47,046 nucleotides of DNA from an uncultured Bacteroidales bacterium (GTDB lineage Bacteria > Bacteroidota > Bacteroidia > Bacteroidales > F082), in the NCBI GenBank assembly GCA_946407975.1, contig CAMJQC010000016.1:1-47046 (forward strand), read 5' to 3'. Shown one piece after another: positions 38,033 to 46,992 of this stretch. The notes below the pieces were generated by a model. It ran no database searches. It was not told where the DNA came from and was given only the letters and a program-made list of their open reading frames with translations. How positions within the stretch are numbered: position 1 is the first letter of the stretch; every line of letters begins with the position of its first letter. Position numbers and translations under genes: made by a program.

Positions 38033-38063
38033 AAAACGGGGAAACGTAAGGCTTCCCCGTTTT
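38033..38063. terminator. Bidirectional terminator after moxR
   Basis: AAAACGGGGAA (38033-38043) and TTCCCCGTTTT (38053-38063) form an 11-bp stem with a 9-nt loop. It serves both moxR and the convergent LUD-protein gene. Confidence 0.88.
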
Positions 38064-38084
38064 ATTTATATATCCTTCACGGAT

Positions 38085-38747
38085 TTACGATCCCAGCAGA
38101 AACACAGCCACCTGTCGCGCGCCATGCACGCCGGTGATGAGAATTTGTTCGATGTCAGTAGTGCGGCTGGGCCCTGTGATGACGACAAGTTGTGAAGGAT
38201 TGTCGTCATCGTATTTGCCTTTCAATTTGATGAAGACATCTTTCATGTTGTCTACAATCTGATGGGTGTGTGCAACTACCAGTAATACGTCAGTGGCAGC
38301 GTAGATTTCACGTGAATGGGTCATGGCCTCGCTCAGGACGATGCTGCCGGTCTGGGCGACAAGACATTCACAGTCTGTAATGCTGGCCCTTTTCTGCATT
38401 AGGTCGGGGTTGGGCGTTTCCGTGAACGGGATGTCGTATTTTTTCAAAAGCAATTGGATGATGGGAGAGGTGCACCAAAGCGGTTCCCAACCGTTTTCTG
38501 GAGCAAGTTGCTTCAGACATTCGGCGAAATCGTTTTCCGTGTCGAGATAGACGAAGATACCGCCTTCGTTTTTGAAATTTTGGACAAAAGTAACGGCGGT
38601 TCCAATCTCTTCTTCGATGGGCACCCAGGTGTCGGTGCGTTGGTCAATGTCTTGAAACAAGGCCTCTTGCTTCTCAATGACGGCATTTCTGACATCACCG
38701 AGAATCTTCTCTTTGTTGGTGATTTCGCTTTTGAATAGTTTTGCCAT
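38085..38747 (-). CDS. LUD-domain protein (LutC/YkgG-related)
   Basis: 220-residue protein of the LUD (lactate utilisation) fold. The family core is visible as a C-terminal GPSRTTDIE (about 191-199) with GVHGARQV; LutC-type proteins take part in L-lactate oxidation. The lutA and lutB partners are not present. In this location, after ftsH, the lactate role is only a guess. It starts 26 bp after ftsH ends and probably shares its transcript. Confidence 0.85.
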   Translation of the reverse strand: MAKLFKSEITNKEKILGDVRNAVIEKQEALFQDIDQRTDTWVPIEEEIGTAVTFVQNFKNEGGIFVYLDTENDFAECLKQLAPENGWEPLWCTSPIIQLLLKKYDIPFTETPNPDLMQKRASITDCECLVAQTGSIVLSEAMTHSREIYAATDVLLVVAHTHQIVDNMKDVFIKLKGKYDDDNPSQLVVITGPSRTTDIEQILITGVHGARQVAVFLLGS

Positions 38748-38773
38748 TAGCTGTCGGTTTGTGTTGTTTCGCT

Positions 38774-40810
38774 TTAGGGTTCAGCCTTAACTTCAGTCTC
38801 AGCCGTTGTTTCCTTGGAAGTTTCGTCCTCAAGCGGTTTTTCTTCCATGTCTTCCTTTGTCCATGGGCGTTTGCCGAAGATGACCTCCAGATCCTCGCCG
38901 AAGATGACTTCTTTTTCGATGAGTTTGTTGGCGAGCTGCGTCAGTCCTTCGCGATGTTCCGTAAGGATCTTGACGGCTTCACGATAGGCTTGCTCGACGA
39001 GTTTGCTGACTTCGCTGTCGATGACTTCGGCCGTCTTTTCGCTGTAGGGTTTGGTGAGGCTGTAGTCTTGCTGCCCGGTGCTGTCGTAATAGCTTAGGTT
39101 GCCGATTTCATCGTCTAAACCATAATAGGTCACCATCGCAAAGGCCTGCTTGGTCACCTTCTCTAAGTCGGAGAGAGCTCCGGTGGAGATTTGTCCGAAG
39201 ATGACCTGTTCCGCAGCACGGCCTCCCAAGGTGGCGATCATCTCGTGATACATCTGCTCCTTGGTGGTGATTTGACGTTCTTCAGGCAGGTACCAGGCCG
39301 CACCGAGCGATTTGCCGCGGGGGACGATGGTGACTTTTACCAAAGGATGAGCATATTGCAACAGCCAGCTGGTGGTAGCGTGGCCGGCTTCGTGGAAGGC
39401 GATGACCTTCTTTTCTTCTGCTGTGATGATCTTGTTCTTTTTCTCAAGACCGCCAATGATACGGTCGATGGCATCGAGGAAGTCCTGCTTTTCAATCTGA
39501 TCTTTCTCACGTCGGGCAGCCATCAGAGCGGCTTCGTTGCACACGTTGGCGATGTCAGCACCCGAAAAGCCTGGTGTCTGTTTAGCGAGGAATTCCTTGT
39601 CCACATCGGGGCCAAGTTTCAGGCCTCGCATGTGGACTTCGAAGATCTCCCTGCGGCCGACAAGGTCGGGGAGCTCGATGTAGATTTGTCGGTCGAAACG
39701 GCCGGCACGCATCAAGGCCTTGTCGAGAATGTCGGCACGGTTGGTGGCAGCGAGGACGATGACGCCCGAGTTGGTGCCGAAACCGTCCATTTCGGTGAGC
39801 AACTGGTTCAAGGTGCTCTCGCGCTCGTCGTTGCCACCGTTGATGGGGTTCTTGCCACGGGCACGGCCGATGGCGTCGATTTCGTCGATGAAGATGATGC
39901 AAGGCGACTTCTGTTTGGCGTTGCTGAACAGGTCGCGGACGCGCGATGCGCCTACGCCGACGAACATCTCCACGAAGTCGGAGCCCGAGATGCTGAAGAA
40001 AGGCACGTTGGCCTCGCCAGCGACGGACTTGGCCAACAAGGTCTTACCAGTTCCAGGAGGGCCTACCAAAAGCACACCTTTCGGAATCTTGCCCCCCAGT
40101 TTGGTGTATTTTTTAGGGTTCTTCAGGAAATCGACGATTTCCATAATCTCAACCTTGGCCTCTTCCAAGCCTGCCACATCCTTAAAGGTCACGTTGACAG
40201 GAACGTTGTCCTTGTCGTATAACTGTGCTTTCGATTTGCCGATGTTAAAGATTTGGCCGCCGCCACCGCCCATGCCACGGCCCATGCCGCGCATCAGGAC
40301 GATCCAGAAAACGGCCAGTAAGACAAATGGGAGAATCCATCCTAGCAATATGTCTCTTCCCCAACTGTTGTGCTCAACATTGCTGATATATACAGGATTG
40401 TTAACTTCTTGCTGGGCGTTCTCAACCATCTCCTCGAAACGGTCAAGCGAACCTATTTTATAAGTGTAGTTTACAGAAGGGGATGCGCCCTCTGAGTTGG
40501 GTTTCACATTAGGAAAGTTCTCCGCCAGTCCTTTTTCGTTGAGATATATCTGGGCGTCTTCTTTGTTGACCAATTCTATCTTAGCCACCTCTTCCTTTTG
40601 AAGCAGTTCCTTCAGTTTTCCTTGGTTGATCTCTTCTTGTTGAATGGCTTTGTCGCGCCCTGTAAAGTTCAATCCAATCAATACGATTGCCAAAATGGCA
40701 TAAATCCAATAAATCAGCGACCTTTTGCCGGCGCGTTTTTTATTGGGTTTGCTTGGCTTAGGATTTGAGTTCGGCGTTTTTTCTGTGCCTTTTTCTTTGT
40801 TATCTGGCAT
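38774..40810 (-). CDS. ftsH: ATP-dependent zinc metalloprotease FtsH
   Basis: Membrane-bound AAA+ protease that degrades misfolded membrane proteins and regulators. A hydrophilic 30-residue N-terminus is followed by TM1 (about 31-49), a periplasmic domain, TM2 (about 154-173), and the AAA+ core with Walker A GPPGTGKT (250-257), Walker B IIFIDE (305-310) and the second region of homology (368-374, MRAGRFD). The zinc protease motif HEAGH is at 473-477. Length 678 is normal for Bacteroidota. It lies between rsfS (24-bp gap) and the LUD gene. Confidence 0.97.
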   Translation of the reverse strand: MPDNKEKGTEKTPNSNPKPSKPNKKRAGKRSLIYWIYAILAIVLIGLNFTGRDKAIQQEEINQGKLKELLQKEEVAKIELVNKEDAQIYLNEKGLAENFPNVKPNSEGASPSVNYTYKIGSLDRFEEMVENAQQEVNNPVYISNVEHNSWGRDILLGWILPFVLLAVFWIVLMRGMGRGMGGGGGQIFNIGKSKAQLYDKDNVPVNVTFKDVAGLEEAKVEIMEIVDFLKNPKKYTKLGGKIPKGVLLVGPPGTGKTLLAKSVAGEANVPFFSISGSDFVEMFVGVGASRVRDLFSNAKQKSPCIIFIDEIDAIGRARGKNPINGGNDERESTLNQLLTEMDGFGTNSGVIVLAATNRADILDKALMRAGRFDRQIYIELPDLVGRREIFEVHMRGLKLGPDVDKEFLAKQTPGFSGADIANVCNEAALMAARREKDQIEKQDFLDAIDRIIGGLEKKNKIITAEEKKVIAFHEAGHATTSWLLQYAHPLVKVTIVPRGKSLGAAWYLPEERQITTKEQMYHEMIATLGGRAAEQVIFGQISTGALSDLEKVTKQAFAMVTYYGLDDEIGNLSYYDSTGQQDYSLTKPYSEKTAEVIDSEVSKLVEQAYREAVKILTEHREGLTQLANKLIEKEVIFGEDLEVIFGKRPWTKEDMEEKPLEDETSKETTAETEVKAEP

Positions 40811-40834
40811 TTTAATAGTCTGATAGTGAATATA

Positions 40835-41212
40835 TTAATCTTCTGACTCTTTCATGATTCTTTCCGCATCAGCCCAAAGTTCCTCAAGGTTGTAGTAACT
40901 GCGCGTTGATTGCAAAAAGACATGAACGACGACATCGACATAGTCTATCAAAATCCATTCCGTGTTTTCGCGGCCTTCCACATGGTAGGGCTTGTTTTTC
41001 GTTTTTTCAAAAACGAGGTCTTCGATTTTGTCGGCAATGGCATCGACTTGTGTCTTGGAGGAAGCATGGCAGATGACGAAATAGTCCGTCATAGCACCGC
41101 TGATCTCACGCAGGTCTAAAGTGACGATTTCCTTGCCTTTAATGGCTTCCATGGCCTCGACTGCCGTTGCGGCAATCAGTTCCGAATTCTCAGACTGGTG
41201 TCTAACTCTCAT
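40835..41212 (-). CDS. rsfS: Ribosomal silencing factor RsfS
   Basis: 125-residue member of the RsfS/YbeB/Iojap family. It binds ribosomal protein L14 on the 50S subunit and blocks subunit joining during starvation. The family core is clear: TLDLRE.. near residue 31, MTDYFVICHASSKTQVDAIAD, the HVEGRENTEWILIDY segment and VVVHVF near residues 97-102. First gene of rsfS-ftsH-LUD, with a promoter box 22 bp upstream, divergent from the kdsC-like gene. Confidence 0.94.
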   Translation of the reverse strand: MRVRHQSENSELIAATAVEAMEAIKGKEIVTLDLREISGAMTDYFVICHASSKTQVDAIADKIEDLVFEKTKNKPYHVEGRENTEWILIDYVDVVVHVFLQSTRSYYNLEELWADAERIMKESED

Positions 41213-41233
41213 AAATCAGTGTATTTTACCTTG

Positions 41234-41241
41234 CAAAGGTA
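41234..41241 (-). promoter_or_regulatory. -7 promoter box for rsfS-ftsH
   Basis: Minus strand reads TACCTTTG, fitting TAnnTTTG; leader about 15-17 nt. Confidence 0.65.
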
Positions 41242-41282
41242 CGCATTTTTGTCATATTATGCAGTAATTGCGAAAAAATCCC

Positions 41283-41290
41283 TATTTTTG
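41283..41290 (+). promoter_or_regulatory. -7 promoter box for the kdsC-like gene
   Basis: TATTTTTG on the plus strand, 18 bp before ATG 41309. Divergent from the rsfS box, 41 bp apart. Confidence 0.65.
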
Positions 41291-41308
41291 AATCTCAATT
41301 TCTATGCG

Positions 41309-41830
41309 ATGAGTGATTTTAAAGACTTATTGGGCAAAGTGACCACCTTTATCTTTGATTTTGACGGCGTTATGACAGACGGTTCCGTGTTTGTGGATGC
41401 CAACGGCGAGGCTTTACGCATCTCGAATGTGAAAGATGGCTATGCTTTGCATTTGGCAAATAAGTTGGGTTATAACACCGCCTTGATTTCTGGCGCCTAT
41501 TGTCCGACCATGATCAGCAGGATGAATGCGCTGGGGACCGTGGATGTCTATATAGGTGAGGCCAACAAGGTCGAAAGGCTGGAGTCTTATATGAAGGAGA
41601 AAGGACTGACCCCGGATCAGGTGGTCTATATGGGCGACGACATCCCTGATATGAGGGCGATGAAACGGGTCGGCGTGCCGGTGTGTCCTGCAGATGCCGC
41701 ACCAGAGATAAAGGAGATTTGCTGTTATGTGAGTCCCTATGGTGGCGGAAAGGGCTGCGTCCGCGATATCATCGAGCAGACGCTGAAAGTACAGGGACGG
41801 TGGATGAGCGCTGAGGCATATTCTTGGTAA
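41309..41830 (+). CDS. KdsC-like HAD phosphatase
   Basis: 173-residue haloacid dehalogenase of the KdsC family, which removes phosphate from Kdo-8-phosphate for lipopolysaccharide. The nucleophile motif DFDGVMTDG (17-25) is complete with D17 and D19, a Ser at 61 follows in ISG, Lys87 is in place, and GDDIPD (109-114) forms motif IV. The usual ITGRxS reads ISGAYC, and the family's loop residues are changed, so a related sugar acid phosphatase is possible. The frame open to 41198 reads through the promoter; ATG 41309 fits the motif spacing. maf follows after 14 bp. Confidence 0.85.
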   Translation: MSDFKDLLGKVTTFIFDFDGVMTDGSVFVDANGEALRISNVKDGYALHLANKLGYNTALISGAYCPTMISRMNALGTVDVYIGEANKVERLESYMKEKGLTPDQVVYMGDDIPDMRAMKRVGVPVCPADAAPEIKEICCYVSPYGGGKGCVRDIIEQTLKVQGRWMSAEAYSW

Positions 41831-41844
41831 GAAGGGAGCAAGTC

Positions 41845-42426
41845 ATGTTGTCGAATCTCGAGAAATATAACATCGTGCTGGCGTCAAAATCGCCTCGCCG
41901 TCAGGAGTTGCTGAGGGGGATGGGCGTGAAGTTCAAAGTGCAGACCAAAGATATTGTGGAGTCGTATCCTGCCGATATGGCTTTGGAAGAGGTAGCTTTG
42001 TTTCTAAGCCGGCAGAAATCTATGGCTTTTGAAATCTCGGAACTGCCAAAGGATTTTCTTGTCATCACTTCCGATACGGTCGTCATCGCCGGTAAGGAAA
42101 TCTTGGGCAAGCCCAAAGACAGAGCGGATGCCCTCAGAATGCTGGAACTGCTGTCAGGTCGTACGCATCATGTCATCACAGGCGTGACTTTGCGATCCGT
42201 AAAGAAGATGAAGTCGTTTTCGGCAACCTCGCGTGTCACCTTCGCCCGTCTCGATGCCGAAGAGATGGCCTATTATGTTGACACTTTCAAGCCTTACGAC
42301 AAGGCTGGCGCCTATGGCATACAGGAATGGATCGGTTATGTGGGCATTACGGGTCTGAATGGATCTTTCTACAATGTGATGGGACTGCCTACGCGCCGCC
42401 TTTATCAGGCGCTGAAAGGTTTCTAA
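41845..42426 (+). CDS. maf: Maf-family nucleoside triphosphate pyrophosphatase
   Basis: 193-residue Maf protein, which hydrolyses non-canonical or methylated nucleoside triphosphates (dTTP/UTP-type or m7GTP-type). ASKSPRRQELL (about 13-23) is the N-terminal active-site signature, SDTVV and GKPK (about 77-92) provide acidic and lysine residues, and TGV at about 113 is conserved. The C-terminal KAGAYGIQEW is typical. ATG 41845 is preferred to the frame start at 41824 since the latter overlaps the preceding stop region and would add seven poorly conserved residues. Confidence 0.92.
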   Translation: MLSNLEKYNIVLASKSPRRQELLRGMGVKFKVQTKDIVESYPADMALEEVALFLSRQKSMAFEISELPKDFLVITSDTVVIAGKEILGKPKDRADALRMLELLSGRTHHVITGVTLRSVKKMKSFSATSRVTFARLDAEEMAYYVDTFKPYDKAGAYGIQEWIGYVGITGLNGSFYNVMGLPTRRLYQALKGF

Positions 42427-42470
42427 CTGCTTGTTATTAAGCTAATTGGTTATACTGTAGCGATATTGAC

Positions 42471-42502
42471 TTTGGTTCATATTGCAAAAATCAGTATTTT
42501 TG
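42471..42502 (+). promoter_or_regulatory. surE promoter, full -33/-7 match
   Basis: TTTG at 42471-42474, 20 nt, TATTTTTG at 42495-42502, 18 bp before the surE ATG. One of the two best-spaced promoters in the window. Confidence 0.85.
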
Positions 42503-42519
42503 CAGCAATTATTAGATAA

Positions 42520-43302
42520 ATGGAAGGCAAGCCGCTGATTCTTATTACGAATGATGACAGTCACACAGCCAAAGGCATCAAGAAACTGGTTTCTTTGATG
42601 ATGCAGATTGGCGACGTGGTTGTGATCTCTACGGAAAAGGTGATGTCGGCGCAAGGCCATTCCATCACGGTGCGCGAACCGCTTCGTGTGAAGCTGGTCG
42701 AACAGCGGGAAGGTTACAAGGAATACCTCTGCACCGGCACCCCCGTCGATTGTGTGAAGCTCGGCTATCAGAAACTGATGGACCGTTATCCGGATCTGGT
42801 GGTCTCAGGCATCAACCACGGTTCCAATGCATCGGCCAATGTGGTGTATTCCGGCACCATGGCTGCCGTGGTAGAGGCATGTATGGATGGCATCACGGCC
42901 GTTGGTTATAGCCTCGACTGCTACGATGCGGATGCCGATTTTGACCATCTGGATGACTACATACTCGCCATCACGCGTAAGGTGCTGCGAGAGGGTCTGC
43001 CCAAGGGCGTCTGTCTGAATGTCAACTTCCCGAAACGCTGTGAGGAACCTATCAAAGGCCTTAGGATCTGCCGTCAGGCAAAGGCCAAATGGGTGGAGTC
43101 GCTGATCGAGCATCACGACGCGGACGGCGAACCGTATTACGACCTTACGGGGGTCTTCGTTTATGAAGATGAAGGCGACGACACCGACGTCTGGGCTTTG
43201 GAACACAATTATGTCTCGTTGGTCCCGACGGGCTTCGACTGGACGGTGAAGGAGCAGATGGAACCGATGAGGAAATTTGAAACTGTATTGTTTGAGAAAT
43301 GA
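42520..43302 (+). CDS. surE: 5'/3'-nucleotidase SurE
   Basis: 260-residue SurE phosphatase, which removes phosphate from nucleoside monophosphates in stationary phase. The metal-binding ITNDD (9-13) with Ser14 and the conserved SAQGHSIT, GTPVDCVKLG and VSGINHGSNAS segments are present. Its own promoter is well formed. The TGA overlaps the ATG of the next small gene (ATGA). It is grouped with lpxB, which also occurs in other Bacteroidota. Confidence 0.96.
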   Translation: MEGKPLILITNDDSHTAKGIKKLVSLMMQIGDVVVISTEKVMSAQGHSITVREPLRVKLVEQREGYKEYLCTGTPVDCVKLGYQKLMDRYPDLVVSGINHGSNASANVVYSGTMAAVVEACMDGITAVGYSLDCYDADADFDHLDDYILAITRKVLREGLPKGVCLNVNFPKRCEEPIKGLRICRQAKAKWVESLIEHHDADGEPYYDLTGVFVYEDEGDDTDVWALEHNYVSLVPTGFDWTVKEQMEPMRKFETVLFEK

Positions 43303-43544
43303 ACATCAAAGATAGTTTTTGGATTGGATTACTGGTAGGAGCGGCTTCTTTTGGCCTGTTCTACCTTCTGCTGAGCCTTTTTTCATGGGGCGAGGCCTAT
43401 CATCGTGCGCCCTGGCTGCTGGCGTTCATCCCAGGCATCATCCTCTTCCGTATGATGCTGGTGAAGTGGAACCTCGACAAAATGGGGCGTGGCGTTTTGG
43501 CTGTCACTGTTGTGGGCATGCTGTTGGTGTTTTTCCTTATTTGA
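43299..43544 (+). CDS. Small membrane protein of unknown function
   Basis: 81 residues with three hydrophobic segments (about 8-29, 37-51, 62-80) and no recognised domain. It overlaps surE by 4 bp and abuts the next start, so it is translated with them. The tight packing, Met start and membrane-type composition support a real gene. It could assist lipid A synthesis or membrane assembly, but nothing in the sequence shows this. Confidence 0.6.
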   Translation: MNIKDSFWIGLLVGAASFGLFYLLLSLFSWGEAYHRAPWLLAFIPGIILFRMMLVKWNLDKMGRGVLAVTVVGMLLVFFLI

Positions 43545-43556
43545 ATGGCATTAAGA

Positions 43557-44681
43557 ATGAAATACTATATCATAGCCGGTGAAGCCTCGGGCGACTTGCA
43601 TGCCTCGAATCTGGTCGAGCAACTGAAGAAAAAAGACCCTAGGGCGGAGTTTCGTGGCTGGGGCGGCGACCTGATGAAACGTCAGGGAGTAACCCTCGTG
43701 AAGCACTACCGCTATATGGCTTATATGGGTTTTGTCGAGGTGCTGGTAAACCTCCGCAAAATCATGAACAACATCAAGCAGTGCAAAAAAGACCTTTTGG
43801 CGTATCAGCCAGATGCTGTCGTCTTGGTGGATTATCCCGGATTCAACCTGCGCATCGCCAAATTCGCCCGCGAACATGGCATCAAGGTGATGTATTATAT
43901 CTCGCCTCAGGTCTGGGCTTGGAAACGCCGTCGTGTCCGTAAGATTCAGCGTTCGGTGAATAAGATGCTGGTTATCCTGCCTTTTGAAGAGGAGTTCTAT
44001 AAGAAATATCACGTGGACGTGACTTATGTCGGCAATCCTTTGCTGGACGAACTGTCGAAGTTCAAGGCGGTGTCGCGTCAGAGCTTTTTGCAACGCAACA
44101 ACTTGGCGGCCAATCGTGAAATCATTGCTTTGCTGCCAGGCAGCCGTCATCAGGAAGTGGAACGGACACTTGGCGTGATGCTGAAGATGATACCTTATTA
44201 TCCTGAGTATCAGTTCGTCATCGCTAAGGCTCCGTCGCTCGACGCTTCGCTGTTTCATCCCATGATGGTGGGAAAAGACGTGCAACTGGTCGATAACCAG
44301 ACTTATGACTTGCTGAGCTTCTCCAGTGCCGCTTTAGTGGCCTCGGGCACGGCGACTTTAGAGACGGCGTTGTTTGCCGTTCCACAAGTGGTGTGCTATA
44401 AAGCCAGCGATATTTCGTATCGTATCGCACGTTCCCTCATCAAGGTGAAATTCATCTCTTTAGTGAATCTGATTCTGGGTCGGCGAGCCGTTAAGGAACT
44501 GGTCCAGGGCGATTTGACGGAAGAAAACGTGAAGAAGGAACTGGATTTGATCCTACATAACGCCAAACGTCAGCGTAGGATGCTCGAGGATTATGAGGAT
44601 TTGAAAGACAGAATGGGTGGACCTGGCGCTTCTGAAAAAGCCGCCGAAGTGATTTATAACGCCCTTCGGCCTTTCCAATAG
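43557..44681 (+). CDS. lpxB: Lipid-A-disaccharide synthase LpxB
   Basis: Peripheral inner-membrane GT-19 glycosyltransferase that joins UDP-2,3-diacylglucosamine and lipid X to make the lipid A disaccharide. 374 residues. The N-terminal signature AGEASGDLHAS (6-16) and the PDAVVLVDYPGFNLRIAK segment are typical; LLPGSRHQEVERTL and ASGTATLETALFAVPQVV mark the sugar-nucleotide domain. ATG 43557 gives the usual N-terminus; ATG 43545, directly after the previous stop, is in frame too. Confidence 0.96.
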   Translation: MKYYIIAGEASGDLHASNLVEQLKKKDPRAEFRGWGGDLMKRQGVTLVKHYRYMAYMGFVEVLVNLRKIMNNIKQCKKDLLAYQPDAVVLVDYPGFNLRIAKFAREHGIKVMYYISPQVWAWKRRRVRKIQRSVNKMLVILPFEEEFYKKYHVDVTYVGNPLLDELSKFKAVSRQSFLQRNNLAANREIIALLPGSRHQEVERTLGVMLKMIPYYPEYQFVIAKAPSLDASLFHPMMVGKDVQLVDNQTYDLLSFSSAALVASGTATLETALFAVPQVVCYKASDISYRIARSLIKVKFISLVNLILGRRAVKELVQGDLTEENVKKELDLILHNAKRQRRMLEDYEDLKDRMGGPGASEKAAEVIYNALRPFQ

Positions 44682-44690
44682 CAAGATTCT

Positions 44691-44722
44691 TTTGCTTTTC
44701 TTTTCAACATTGCCTATCTTTG
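44691..44722 (+). promoter_or_regulatory. comEC promoter, full -33/-7 match
   Basis: TTTG at 44691-44694, 20 nt, TATCTTTG at 44715-44722, 17 bp before ATG 44740. Confidence 0.85.
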
Positions 44723-44739
44723 TCCCAAGAATCTGATTT

Positions 44740-46845
44740 ATGATTGCCTTGGGCAAATATCCTTTTCTCCGCATCTTCATTCCATTCGCCATAGGTGTCT
44801 GGTGCTATTTGTCCTTGTCTTTTTGTCTGCCACTTCCTGCCGTCTGGTTGATGTCACTCGTGTTGCTGTTGTTTTCATTGGCCGTTTCGAGATGGGTGAA
44901 AAGCATCCGCTTGAGTTGGGTTTTCGGCGTAGTGATGTCGCTGTTGCTGCTTTTCGTGGGTTACGGTACGGCCTATGTCCATGATGTCAGGAGCGCGAAA
45001 CAGTATTATCGCCAGTTAGAGGAGGACGCCCGCTATTATGTAGCCCGTGTCTATGACGTGCCTTCGGAACGGACCAATTCGTATAAGGTGACACTGGATC
45101 TTACCTGTCAGGTGGAAGACTCGGGCGTGCGACGGCCGGTGTCAGGGAAGGTGCTGGCCTATCTTCCGAAGCCAGAAGGGGAGTTTCCGCTGCGTTATGG
45201 TGACGTGATCGCTTTCCCTGCTCCTGTTCCGGCGACGAAAGGTCCGCTTAACCCGGAGGAGTTTGATTATGGCGGTTACCTCGCTAGAAAAGGCATCACG
45301 GGGCAGCTGTATTTAAATGACGGGGATTGGGTCGAATTGCATCAGAATGAGGCGAACCCCATTTATGCCTTTTCCTATCATTTTCGCGATATTCTGCTTG
45401 CCTCGTTGCAACGTTGCGGTTTGCATGGTGACGAGTTCGGCGTAGCCGCTGCCATATTGTTGGGTTACGACGAAGACCTTTCTGCTGAGATGCGTGAGCG
45501 ATATGTGGCGGCAGGCTCCATGCATATCCTCTGCGTCTCTGGACTGCATGTGGGCATCATTTATCTGTTGGCATCGACTTTGCTCGGTTTTCTAAACCGT
45601 AAGAGATGGCAAAAGGTGCTGAAACATTTTTTGCTATTGGCGTTGATCTGGTTCTATGCCTTGATAGCGGGCCTCTCTCCTTCAATAGTCCGTGCCTCTT
45701 TGATGATCAGTTTCGTGTTGTTTGGCGAGATGTTGCACCGCAAAGGCGCCATCATCAATTCGGTAGCCGCTTCTGCCTTCTTGCTCTTGCTGTTTGACCC
45801 TGCTGTTTTGTTCAATATGGGCTTCCAGCTGTCGTATGCCGCCGTGGTGGGCATCGTGGTATTGCAGAAGCCGATTTATGGCTTGCTGTATTTCAAAAAC
45901 AAGCTGTTGGACAAGGCGTGGGAGATCACCGCTGTCGCACTGGCAGCACAGTTTGCCACCTTGCCCTTCACTTTATATTATTTTGGTCGTTTCTCAGTCT
46001 ATTTCTGGCTGAGCAATCTGATTATGACACCCGTTTCGTTTGTGGTCATCATCGCTGGGATGCTATTGCTGATGGTCTCGTGGATACCGGGCCTCAATAT
46101 GCTGATGGGTTATCTGGTATGGGGTGCGGTGTTTGTGATGAATACAGCCGTCTCCTGGATTGAACAGCTGCCGGGTTCTGTCTTGAATGGATTGTATGTC
46201 AACAAGTTGGAGTTTGTGGTTTTATTGGCTTTGCTCCTGGCGATACTGTTGCTGGTGACCACTGAGAGAAGGGCATTTGTGCCTGTAGCCTTGGCTTTGG
46301 TGTTGCTCTTTGCGTTATCGGTGACGACGCGGCATTATCGGGCGGAACGGCAGCAAGAGATGCTGGTGTACAGCCTTCGCAAACACACTGCCGTTGACGT
46401 CATCCAAGGGCACAGTCATTTGTTGATAGGGGACAGCTTGTTGATGGGCGATACCTCTGCCGTCGATTATAGCCTAAAAGGCTATTGGATGAGTCGTATG
46501 CTATCGCAAAACCCTGATTTTGTTGGGCTTCACGATGATTTCGAAAACGCTTTTGTCCGTAAAAAGGATAATCTCATGTCGTTTCATGGGAAACTTATGG
46601 CTTTTTGCGATGTGCCTGCACGCGTTTCTGACAGTCTTGCGACATATCTGCCTGTGGATTATCTTTTGGTTTGCAGCCGTCAAAAACCAGATCTGTCTTC
46701 CTTGTCTAAGGTCTATCGGATTGACACCTTGCTCATTGACGGGAGCGTCCCCGTTTATTTGGCCGAAAAGTGGAAAACCGAAGCAGACACTTTGCAGATT
46801 CCTTGTTACTATGTGGGCGAGGGCGCTTTTAAGGCAGAATGGTGA
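44740..46845 (+). CDS. comEC: ComEC/Rec2-family competence membrane protein
   Basis: 701-residue polytopic inner-membrane protein of the ComEC/Rec2 family, the channel that moves single-stranded DNA into the cytoplasm in natural transformation. A DUF4131-type N-terminal region (about 20-200) is followed by the competence domain, marked by VSGLHVGIIYLL and GLSPSIVRASLM, with about ten helices. The C-terminal region (about 540-701) does not show the metallo-beta-lactamase motif HxHxDH of Bacillus ComEC, so it is the short type. Competence is not demonstrated; no other DNA-uptake gene lies here. Confidence 0.88.
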   Translation: MIALGKYPFLRIFIPFAIGVWCYLSLSFCLPLPAVWLMSLVLLLFSLAVSRWVKSIRLSWVFGVVMSLLLLFVGYGTAYVHDVRSAKQYYRQLEEDARYYVARVYDVPSERTNSYKVTLDLTCQVEDSGVRRPVSGKVLAYLPKPEGEFPLRYGDVIAFPAPVPATKGPLNPEEFDYGGYLARKGITGQLYLNDGDWVELHQNEANPIYAFSYHFRDILLASLQRCGLHGDEFGVAAAILLGYDEDLSAEMRERYVAAGSMHILCVSGLHVGIIYLLASTLLGFLNRKRWQKVLKHFLLLALIWFYALIAGLSPSIVRASLMISFVLFGEMLHRKGAIINSVAASAFLLLLFDPAVLFNMGFQLSYAAVVGIVVLQKPIYGLLYFKNKLLDKAWEITAVALAAQFATLPFTLYYFGRFSVYFWLSNLIMTPVSFVVIIAGMLLLMVSWIPGLNMLMGYLVWGAVFVMNTAVSWIEQLPGSVLNGLYVNKLEFVVLLALLLAILLLVTTERRAFVPVALALVLLFALSVTTRHYRAERQQEMLVYSLRKHTAVDVIQGHSHLLIGDSLLMGDTSAVDYSLKGYWMSRMLSQNPDFVGLHDDFENAFVRKKDNLMSFHGKLMAFCDVPARVSDSLATYLPVDYLLVCSRQKPDLSSLSKVYRIDTLLIDGSVPVYLAEKWKTEADTLQIPCYYVGEGAFKAEW

Positions 46846-46850
46846 TATAT

Positions 46851-46868
46851 ATTGTATTTATATACAAT
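46851..46868 (+). terminator. Weak A/T hairpin after comEC
   Basis: ATTGTAT (46851-46857), TTAT loop, ATACAAT (46862-46868). A/T-only stem of 7 bp without a T run, so only a possible terminator. Confidence 0.3.
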
Positions 46869-46879
46869 TGATTATCAAT
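46867..46879. repeat. Palindrome ATTGAT-T-ATCAAT and TTGATAA repeats upstream of tRNA-Asp
   Basis: A 13-bp palindrome (46867-46879) is followed by further TTGATAA copies near 46895, 46904 and 46938 in A/T-rich DNA. The block precedes the tRNA promoter and could be a regulator site or a curved element. Confidence 0.4.
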
Positions 46880-46928
46880 AGAATACAACAAACTTGATAA
46901 AAATTGATAAAAAAAGAAGAAAAAAATC

Positions 46929-46958
46929 TTGGTTGTATTGATAATAGTTGTACTTTTG
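46929..46958 (+). promoter_or_regulatory. tRNA-Asp promoter
   Basis: TTG at 46929-46931, 19 nt, TACTTTTG at 46951-46958, 34 bp before the mature tRNA 5' end. Confidence 0.65.
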
Positions 46959-46992
46959 CATCCGCAAATCACGATAGATTTGTAGAGCGGAT

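Noticed and set aside
39191-40222. 343-codon frame opposite ftsH
   Set aside because: Antisense shadow of a highly conserved gene; the long open frame results from codon bias of ftsH.
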